From assembly GCF_000003605.2 (NCBI RefSeq), contig NW_003120919.1:883970-899963 (forward strand): 15,994 bases of DNA. Reading direction: 5' to 3'. The notes under the pieces were generated by a model. The model saw nothing but the letters and a program-made list of their open reading frames with translations, was not told the origin of the DNA and did not search any database. The position numbers were made by a program, and so were the translations under genes. Origin of the DNA: Saccoglossus kowalevskii. Its lineage: Eukaryota > Hemichordata > Enteropneusta > Harrimaniidae. Positions 9,134 through 15,994 of the stretch are shown here, piece after piece (position 1 is the stretch's first letter; each line of letters opens with the position of its first letter).

Positions 9134-12100
9134 CTGAAAGAAGAAGATATTACTGGTTGTTTTCGTATGTGTGTACTGGCACTAGAGTAAATAAGACACG
9201 AACATGATACACTACAATACTTACCTCATTTAACTCCGTGTGTGGACAATATTCATACATTAGTCCATTGTCGTACTTGGCTTGGAGATCAGATTTAATC
9301 TCATCTGTCCAATTCATGTAGTCCAAGTATACATTCAGGGGTGTGTTTGCGTACTGCTCTGGTGCAGTGATGATGTTGCGGTACCTAACAAGAACAACAC
9401 ATGAAATGAGATCTCACTGTCTTCCCGGAAAACATAGTAGCAGAGAAGGTGGTGCACCACACATGTGTCTAATATCTATCAGATGCTCAACTGGTTCATG
9501 CTAGGCCATTAAGTGCATTTGTGGTCTTAACTGTCCCCATTAGAAGTGAAGTGGCTGACAGTAAATTCCTGTCATTCTATGCATTTCATGGATGCACTCC
9601 TTTCACATTCAGTACTGGCACCTGGTTGGATGTTGACACTGCAGTGCCCATCATCATGTTCTGGGCAGCTGACAATTCAGCAGTCTTGCAAAGTTTGTTC
9701 CCAGTGTACGCTGACAATATCTTTTTCTTTGCTGTGACGTTCCCACAAATGGTATAGGTCGTTTGTGTTGCACTCCACAGTCTAGCAATGTAACGAGCAT
9801 AACCTTTCACTGGTAGTGACACCACGAATGTGTAGTATTGAATAAATATGATCCAAGTGTACTGTCATGTATTTTTATTCAGTTTTCTTATTCATACGGC
9901 CATTTACCACTACAACCCCAATATAATTGTTTCTAACCTACGTTACCGTTACCGGTTCCCCTAGGCTTGTAATGGTGCATTCTGTGCACGGTGGGTACAT
10001 TACTATGTGCTTCAGCCTATTCACTGGTTGTAGACGTACTGTGTGTCCGATCCATAGTGGCTTCCAGTGAACGACCATATTACAATAAATCACCAAAGAA
10101 AAAAAATTATCCCCCTCAATCACTTTTCTCTTATTTTCGGATTAAAGCATTTCTATAATCTGAAATTCTATTTCTTTCTCTTTTCATGAAATTCACAGTT
10201 CTTGTCTAGCTACCGTAATCTAGCGGCACATGTATGAAGTGTTCCTCGATGTTATTGATTTGCCTGGCGAAACACATACACTTCATAGACTACATTTCGT
10301 TTTGGCGCGAAGTACTCACTCAGTTCTGTCTTCAATGCAACTGGTCGTACGTTTCGACTTCCCATTACCTTTTCCCCAGCAAGGTGGATAACCGTGGAGA
10401 GTAAGGCAGCTCTTTACTCGTATCCTGAGTAATATTCTTGGCTACAAAATAGTTATCGAATCTTGCTATCCACCTTTCCAGGCGCAAAGTAGCTGTATCT
10501 GGCGGGAGTGGGCTGACACTGATTTGATTTGCTTCAAAGCAGGCTCAACAGCAATTTGTACTCACTTCACTTGTTCTATCGGTTCTCTCTACGCTAACAT
10601 TCAAAGTCCTCGTCGCCAAATTGAGTTCTTGGCACAGTGAAAGCTGCGACAAACTAAACAAGTGCAAGCTCCGAGACGATATAAACAACACAACTGGTTT
10701 ATTACACAAATGGCCGCGTTATCAATACACATGCGCACATGACATGGTAAAGTACGTGTCATTAAATACGACCCAAGCTCAATAAACTACATTTTCATAT
10801 AACAATCATATGTTAACATTGTCTTTTTTGGAGTTCTAATTAGTAGTATGAACCCGGAACGCAACCCCTGCCATAGAGGGCGCTTATTAAACATGCCAAT
10901 TTTAAACTCCAGCTATAGAACTGCATATTTCCGATATGATAGGCCAGTAAATACTGTTATTTATAACACCACGGACTGACCAGAGATCATATTTTCTGCC
11001 ATAATCTTGTATGCCTAACAGTACAGTAATTTTAGAAACGCTACGCATCACATTACCTCATCGTTAACGACGAAAAAGCTGGTCAAGGAAATGAGTTGTT
11101 ATTATTCATAGTACCATATCTTCGCACGACTTTAGTATCGACGATTTTTTTTAAATAGCTCTGTTTATAAAAATTGCGATGCGAGAGTGAAATGTATCTG
11201 CATATTTTTGTACTCCAGATTTCGATTTTATACCATGATTTCACGCTATAGTGCACTTGATACTATATATATTGAGGTCCATATATAAACTTGTGACTGA
11301 ATATATTATTTCCACTTTACAGAAGATACCATCCCGAGCAAAGTGAAAACTGTGTTTATTAAGCAATGTTTTATACTTGTTTGGGTAGTATTATTTATAT
11401 ATTTCCCTCGAGGTGCTATATTCTAGTAAACCGTTAATGTCTTAAAATAAAATATATATAACTTAAATATATTCAATGAAACTTTACCAACTATGTAAAT
11501 TTTTCGCTGAGGAGTTAACAATGTTTCATGGCTCACTATTGGTCTAGACTCCCAAATACGTGTATATTCTCTGCTCATATTTACCAATAACAATATGTAT
11601 TTATGCATTAATATGTTTCTGTTATGACATATATATATATAAATGATACTGTAAGATACTGTTCTTAAGTTAAAGTATGTGCTGCTGAAAATATTGATAC
11701 AATTTAGTTTCCTGTGGTCAGATTCGGCGAGAAGACGCGCAAACACTTAGAAATTCTTAATCTTGGGCAGGCACACGTAAACATAAGACACGTTTCATAA
11801 TAAGTACCAATGCCGTCCTAGAAAGAAAGTAATTTATATTACATTACAATACACCATTTCTATGTACTTACAGGCCACGATCTATTTCTACATTGACTAC
11901 TTCAGCTATGCTGGAACCCAATAGAGTACTTGAACATTTCTTTAACGAAGATCTTGGATAGGTATACATAAACGCAAGACACATTTCATCGTAAGTACCA
12001 AGGCCGCCCTGGAAAGAAAAAAAGTATATTATATATATTACATATGTTTCTTGTACACTAACTTGAAAGTGCAATGAAGATGGTATTCCAAGACAAATAT

Positions 12101-15100
12101 GGTTTTTAGATTGTATGTCCGATGGTTGGCATGGAAACCGTAATATTCGAGTTGACAATGTTTACAGTGATAGAGTAGTCATACTATGTAATTCGACAGA
12201 ACAACAGGGGGCCAAAAAACTATAATCAACTGTACGCCTTGTTTCAATGCGCGGGATGAGGTATCAGCTGGTATCTATGGTAAGAATAAACAAGAACCAA
12301 TCACAAGACTGGTAAACTCGCTGCGGTTCGTAACCAGTCTTGTGATTGGTTTTTGACAAATTCTGAATAGACCGCGCCTCCATCTGAGCTTAACTGTGTT
12401 GTTCTTTCTGTATAACCATTATTTATTTGTAAATGGAGTCAATTAGACTAAGTGTAGTTTGCTTTATTTATTCTACCGATATTGGTGAAATGAAGGTAGG
12501 TCTTCGGCAAAATTTAAAAGAGCAACTGATATTATTCAAGCTGGCACTTTTGATAGATTTTATTTTACATTCTTTTCCATAAAAATATGGGCTTTCTAGA
12601 ACCTTCGTCTCTTGTATACTCCTTACACAAGTTACCAGCCAATACTCCCCCCTCCCTCCGCATAGAGACTAGGCGTAGAGTGGAATATAGTTCACAGGTT
12701 CCCTGTCATAGGCTCGTGTAGATAAAAGTTTACTGTGTGTGGAACTTGAATAAAAAGGCGCGTGTTTCATGGAGTTTAATGTACCGTTGTGGTAACTTTT
12801 GATATAGAAAAACATAATCAAGGGCCTCGATTTATATGTCTTCTCACTTGTTCAAAAAATGTAGATTGCTGTTAATGTCTATACTATGTAACAAATGAAC
12901 TAACTCACGTATATGGGACTGGTTCTATCCATCGTGTCGTAGTCACACTCAAGCATCAAACTATCACCCTGTAATTACAAAGGTGGTACAATACATACAG
13001 CATAAATTCAATGGATTAGATGCATATTAAAGCTAGAGGCTCGTCACCTGCGCACGCGCGGGAATTGAGTCCCAAGCGACGATAACAACACACGCTAATA
13101 CGCAAAGGGTAGACGCTTGTTTGTAAACAATGGCACGCTATGGACAATCTGACGCATGCGCAGGTGACGATTCCCCTCGCTTTAAACATGGTCTTTGACT
13201 TTTTTTATAACAATACATGTAGACACTCTATTACAGACTCGCTATCGCTCGTGTGTATATTTCTTGAAACTGGTTCAAATTTCGTGGTATACTCGTCCCT
13301 GTGGTGGGTATTAAATATATACAGATCACTCATGCATTAAACCTTTGTTTTGTCTGTACTTGTTTGGAACTAAGATTTAGAAGTGAATATATTTCCGTAT
13401 TAGTGTAACATTCCAAGTGACGTCGGGGTGTATCGTAAAAACAGCACGGTGAACAACAGCGGCAACATTCTCACGCAATGTATCTAAACGGTCTTCGGCA
13501 AAACCTCCAAATAAAACGTAATTCTTTTCTTAATTTTTGTTAATATGTTACGATCATTTCAATCTCCAGGTACCGTAACCAGTTTGACGGCATTGCTCCA
13601 ATGTCGTCAAGATGAAATGAGGCATTATCACAATATCGCCGGGTATTGAGGATAGATTAATCATTTTCTGTAAATGCGACTACGGTTACTGAGAACATTT
13701 ACGGTCGGTCAACTACAGAAAAATATTTCACACCATCAACTCCTACAAGCTCCAGGTAAATATCACCCTTTTTGATGCACTTCTACCCCGGTGAGCATAA
13801 CCATATAACCTATGATTTGTTTTTACCCCAGGTCTCATCTACGAATATGTAATTCTTGTTCGCACATAACCAGTGTAACCAGTTTATCTAAAATTATTTG
13901 CTGTAATTCTTTATCATGGTATTAAACCAATGCGTTACCCGGTACACCTGGTATATTGCCAAAGCGGATCGTTTGACCGTGAAAGTTTGATATTTTCCCC
14001 GATTTGTAGGAAACTGAAAAACTCTTTATAAACTTGTTTCTTTATTTAGTTTCAGGCGGTATTCGAGACGGCTGCCATATAGTAAATGTCTGTCAGTAAA
14101 TTAATCGCATTCATTTTATTATTGCCTATACGCTAGCTGACTGTGGTTTGTCTGTTACGTCAGCGATTTGGCATGTGCGTGTCCATCTAGTCATTGTATG
14201 TCCCGTTCATCACACATTTATTGCGAGTCACATTTTTTGGAGTCGAGTTAGTGTGATGTAGCACTTTCGCCAGCCAAGGACCATTTATTCAGCCAAAGCC
14301 TCAACATTAACCCTTGGCAGATTTCAACACGATTTATTGCTGCAGTTTATGCAGCTGTCTTGGTCGTGGTATACGTTGCGGGGCGACCAGACAGTCACCT
14401 CAACAGTCACCTTGCGTGTTTACATGTTCGCAATTGCCCTGTATATCGATATATTTACCGCTTTTAAAATCACTTCTGTGGGCAGGTGATTTAGCTCCTG
14501 ATAGTTGAAATCATAATACTCGTCTTTGATGATATTGGGAAGCTCCGTGCCCTCTCTAATATGACGTAGGCGCATGGATCGCCCTGCTAAATGGCTGTGG
14601 AGGTTTCCTGCAAATATATGCAAGTCGGTTGTTTCGTTTGTAGAAGAATCAGTCAAAGTCTGTAAAGTATAATAAAAACAGAGTTTCACATGAAAACGTA
14701 CAACAGAAAAACCTGTCAAATATACAAAAAAATAACTCACGGAACTATGCTGAGGTAATTTAAAATATGCAAGAGCGTTGACAGTTTCACTGGGAGGATG
14801 CGACTGTTTAATAGACATTCGAAACATGTATACATATTATGTTAATTACATGAGTGTATACACCGGGTTTCATGAAGGCGTGAATTGATTTTATATAAAA
14901 TGCTTATAAATTCAAAATGGCGACTGACAGCAACTTAGCCAATCACAAGGCTTAGCACACGAACAGCGCCAAGGGAGCCCTTCTGCGGTTACATTTGACA
15001 TTCTCGTTTGCATTGGCTCGCTTTTGCAATTTAACGTAATATGCCAAGCGAATGGTATTACTCGAACTTGCATTCTTTTGAATTTTAAAGTGACTGTTAA

Positions 15101-15875
15101 TGTTAACTGCGTGTTATGTCATTTGACTGTGGTTGTAAAGTAATTGTTAATCCTAACTGCATGGTGGTTTGTTAGACCATTAGGACTGCGTGTTATGCCA
15201 TTTGACTGTGGTTGTAAAGTAATTGTTAATCCTAACTGCATGGTGGTTTGTTAGACCATTGGGACTGCGTGTTATGCCATTTGACTGTGGTTGTAAAGTA
15301 ATTGTTAATGCTAACTGCGTGGTGGTTTGTTAGACCATTGGGACTGCGTGTTATGCCATTTGACTGTGGTTGTAAAGTAATTGTTAATGCTAACTGCGTG
15401 GTGGTTTGTTAGACCATTGGGACTGCGTGTTATGCCATTTGACTGTGGTTGTAAAGTAATTGTTAATCCTAACTGCATGGTGGTTTGTTAGACCATTGGG
15501 ACTGCGTGTTATGCCATTTGACTGTGGTTGTAAAGTAATTGTTAATGCTAACTGCGTGGTGGTTTGTTAGACCATTAGGACTGTAGTTGTAATAACCGTT
15601 AATGCTAACTGTAGGTTAGGCTATTGGAGTTTCGGTTGCAAAGTACCTTCAATGCTAAACCACTGATCAGCGTCATTCAGAAGAAATTTTGAAACACGTT
15701 GCTACTTACATTACGCGTGCAATTACCGGAGCAATACGCCTTGGTAGTGAATTTTCTCATGCCTGGTGGAATCACCTGAGTGGGTCGAACGAGGTGACCA
15801 ACGGTAAGCATCGTTGCATCAAATTCCCTTAGTTTAGAGTATAATAGATCCTCATACCAGAACTGTCCACGAAAG
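8960..15875 (-). CDS. DBH-like copper monooxygenase (MOXD1-like), C-terminal part, 6 exons
   Basis: The minus-strand exons 15710-15875, 14459-14659, 12909-12968, 11872-12008, 9225-9384 and 8960-9133 join without frame conflict into 298 residues ending at TAA (8962-8960). Family members are secretory-pathway copper enzymes that hydroxylate substrates with O2 and ascorbate; DBH makes noradrenaline, while the substrate of MOXD1 is unsettled. Visible hallmarks are LREFDA, IPPGM, YCSGNC, LHIF...HSH (CuM histidines), GDSLMLECDY, GGLGTYDEMC (CuM methionine, paired cysteine) and a late tyrosine-rich segment that aligns with MOXD1 better than with DBH. A hydrophobic C-terminus suggests a membrane or GPI anchor. 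Three N-x-T sequons are present. The first exon begins with the third base of a codon, so the N-terminal half (DOMON and CuH domains) lies off the right edge. No canonical AATAAA follows the stop within 1 kb; a CATAAA variant is at 8908-8903. Confidence 0.93.
9225..9384 (-). CDS. MOXD1-like gene, window exon 5
   Basis: The acceptor is TTCTTGTTAG and the donor GAG|GTAAGT. Its first base completes the Leu codon left open by exon 4, and 53 residues follow. YRNIITAP aligns with the IYRPVTTWP segment of MOXD1, and the downstream Tyr/Asn/Trp-rich stretch (DYMNWTDEIK) with its NKFKWTKK region. A sequon NWT is present. The 2.5-kb intron before it carries the duplicated exon and the unassigned open patch. 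Confidence 0.88.
9473..9825. other. Unassigned patch open on both strands, possible TE fragment
   Basis: One plus-strand frame (9473-9757, about 94 codons) and one minus-strand frame (9586-9825, 79 codons) stay open across the same 350 bases, which are less AT-rich than the rest of the intron. The plus frame reads through VLTVPIRSEVADSKFLSFYA and WLDVDTAVPIIMFWAADNSA; the minus frame through LPVKGYARYIARLWSATQTT. I recognise neither. No splice chain links it to the monooxygenase. A fragment of an old mobile element is my guess. Confidence 0.25.
11704..11817 (-). pseudogene. Decayed duplicate of MOXD1-like exon 4
   Basis: On the minus strand, CTTTCTAG at 11825-11818 is followed by a segment that aligns codon by codon with exon 4: GIGTYYETCLMFTCACPR against GLGTYDEMCLAFMYTYPR, both followed by a cysteine (ISKC against LKKC). 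The similarity also extends about 40 bases into the upstream intron (AATGTAATATA...CTTTCTTTC). After SKC the copy diverges, keeps no recognisable donor and runs to TAA at 11706-11704. The CuM-ligand Met is Thr (ATG to ACG), so a protein using this exon could not form the normal copper site. I read it as a tandem exon duplication now decayed; use as an alternative terminal exon is not excluded. Confidence 0.8.
11872..12008 (-). CDS. MOXD1-like gene, window exon 4 (CuM Met ligand)
   Basis: The acceptor is TTTCTTTCCAG and the donor CCT|GTAAGT, giving 45 codons plus two bases. It opens GGLGTYDEMCLAFMYTYPR, matching the GGLSTRSEMC...YYPR block of MOXD1. The methionine of EMC is the third CuM ligand. 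KKC supplies the cysteine of the second family disulfide. It is followed after a 54-base gap by the decayed duplicate exon at 11704-11817. Confidence 0.94.
12295..12351. repeat. 19-bp perfect inverted repeat (intronic hairpin)
   Basis: AACCAATCACAAGACTGGT at 12295-12313 is matched exactly by its reverse complement at 12333-12351, and the stem extends to 23 bases with one mismatch (12291-12355). The loop is 19 bases. It lies inside the intron between exons 3 and 4 of the monooxygenase. The 11-mer CCAATCACAAG also occurs at 14939-14949. It could be a small MITE remnant or a structured RNA. Confidence 0.9.
12909..12968 (-). CDS. MOXD1-like gene, window exon 3
   Basis: This 60-base exon is flanked by acceptor TTACAG and donor TAC|GTGAGT, in phase 0 at both ends. 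Its 20 residues (GDSLMLECDY then DTMDRTSPIY) align end to end with the MOXD1 segment that starts GDNLITECRYNT. The cysteine corresponds to the one that, in PHM and DBH, pairs with the cysteine next to the methionine ligand encoded by the next exon. Confidence 0.92.
12969..14458 (-). other. Intron 2 of MOXD1-like gene
   Basis: A 1.5-kb intron without a supported exon. It contains the NRF1-like inverted sites at 13042-13169 and a short duplicated word CAGTCACCT at about 14392 and 14404. A plus-strand opening at 13140-13340 has no coding character and is not called. Confidence 0.8.
13042..13169. promoter_or_regulatory. Inverted pair of NRF1-like sites
   Basis: CGTCACCTGCGCACGCG at 13042-13058 and CGCATGCGCAGGTGACG at 13153-13169 are reverse complements with one mismatch. 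TGCGCACGCGCG at 13049-13060 fits the NRF1 consensus YGCGCAYGCGCR exactly, and the right copy fits it with one mismatch. Such CpG-rich palindromes are rare in this AT-rich window. A regulatory role is inference only; the pair may instead be terminal repeats of a 128-bp element. Confidence 0.35.
14459..14659 (-). CDS. MOXD1-like gene, window exon 2 (CuM His-x-His)
   Basis: The acceptor is ACTTTACAG and the donor GCG|GTAAAT, both phase 0, giving 67 residues. It begins TLTDSSTNETTD, with an NET sequon, and continues LHIFAGNLHSHLAGR. The two histidines of HSH correspond to the His-x-His copper ligands of PHM, DBH and MOXD1. DFNYQEL matches the family's DFNFQEF segment. Direct joining to the previous exon gives a second-cysteine-to-HIF spacing within a few residues of MOXD1. 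Confidence 0.93.
14660..15709 (-). other. Intron 1 (between window exons 1 and 2)
   Basis: A 1.05-kb intron, more than half filled by the 79-bp minisatellite. Between the array and exon 2 there is a small cluster of promoter-like words: AAAATGGCGAC (YY1-like) at 14914-14924 and CCAAT at 14939-14943. No exon is supported here. An open stretch just upstream of exon 2 (14741-14827) was considered and rejected. Confidence 0.75.
15086..15660. repeat. 79-bp minisatellite, six full units plus degenerate edges
   Basis: Full units start at 15105, 15184, 15263, 15342, 15421 and 15500, each exactly 79 bases. The unit reads from GACTGCGTGTTATGCCATTT through GTAAAGTAATTGTTAATGCT to GGTTTGTTAGACCATTGG. 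Partial units lie at 15086-15104 and 15579-15660. Units fall into two types by linked differences: AATCCTAACTGCATGG or AATGCTAACTGCGTGG. Each unit holds ACTGCGTG-like words twice, at its start and near position 52, a likely site for unequal exchange. It is located in an intron of the monooxygenase gene. Confidence 0.95.
15710..15875 (-). CDS. MOXD1-like gene, window exon 1
   Basis: The acceptor is TTTTGCAG (AG at 15877-15876) and the donor AAT|GTAAGT. It encodes one codon-completing base plus 55 residues. The motif LREFDA and the run QVIPPGM match the start of the second copper domain in DBH and MOXD1, and YCSGNC carries the cysteine pair seen there as YCTDKC or HCTLEC. A predicted N-glycosylation site is NCT. 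It exits in phase 0. The remaining bases to 15994 are the upstream intron. Confidence 0.92.
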
Positions 15876-15994
15876 CTGCAAAATGAAATCAGAAGCAAGC
15901 GTTATGCGACAGTGACCTCAAATATAATATACATATTTAGTATCACCCAGTGTTATATCAACGATCGATACAATCAGAATTGCCATGCTCCAAC

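Larger units (their letters stand above)
9385..11871 (-). other. Intron 4 of MOXD1-like gene
   Basis: A 2.5-kb intron. It contains the decayed duplicate of exon 4 at its 5' end, the GC-richer unassigned patch at 9473-9825, a 12-base palindrome GTGGTGCACCAC at 9449-9460, and a loose inverted pair around 10380 and 10480 (CAAGGTGGATA against TATCCACCTTT). The rest is AT-rich and I see no other exon. Confidence 0.8.

Noticed and set aside
10872-10890. CTCF-like word GCCATAGAGGGCGCT
   Set aside because: It is one base short of the known core spacing and stands alone; no basis to call a site.
13140-13340. Plus-strand frame of 66 codons in intron 2
   Set aside because: No splice sites, no coding character, and it begins inside the NRF1-like inverted repeat.
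14741-14827. Possible extra exon between window exons 1 and 2, with a GTGAGT donor at 14740
   Set aside because: Joining 15710 directly to 14659 already gives phase-0 continuity and nearly the MOXD1 spacing between YCSGNC and LHIF; adding 29 residues would break the alignment, and no good acceptor is seen.

Overview
This window is animal nuclear DNA, AT-rich and intron-bearing, most likely from an invertebrate. The basis is an interrupted reading frame with standard gt-ag junctions, abundant tandem and inverted repeats, and no bacterial-style gene packing. The species cannot be named from the sequence.

The right half (8960-15875, minus strand) holds the 3' part of one recognisable gene, a copper type II ascorbate-dependent monooxygenase of the DBH/MOXD1 family, closest by eye to MOXD1. 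Six coding exons (15710-15875, 14459-14659, 12909-12968, 11872-12008, 9225-9384, 8960-9133) join in frame to encode the C-terminal 298 residues. They carry the CuM site (His-Ser-His and Met), the conserved cysteines and a hydrophobic C-terminal tail. The N-terminal DOMON and first copper domain lie beyond the right edge. Between exons 4 and 5 sits a decayed second copy of exon 4 (11704-11817). It keeps an acceptor and an open frame but has lost the copper-ligand Met and runs into a stop. The introns also carry a 79-bp minisatellite (15086-15660), a 19-bp perfect hairpin (12295-12351), a pair of NRF1-like inverted sites (13042-13169) and an unassigned open patch (9473-9825).

Just past the gene's stop codon is a large imperfect foldback element (8060-8855). 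Further left is a roughly 45-bp satellite in two blocks (5338-6108 and 6750-7862), whose units nearly all carry a TGACGT core and which shows a trimeric higher-order order. The blocks are split by a 641-bp segment (6109-6749) with TGTGG...CCACA ends and a 5-bp duplication TATCC of the satellite unit. It looks like a solo LTR inserted into the array.

The left third (1-5337) has no gene that can be supported. It holds simple repeats, a degenerate tRNA-Gln-like SINE head (4254-4359), a 16-bp perfect inverted repeat (2334-2401) and two weak exon or promoter candidates. The only gene with a clear function is the monooxygenase; the rest is repeat-driven structure around and inside it.
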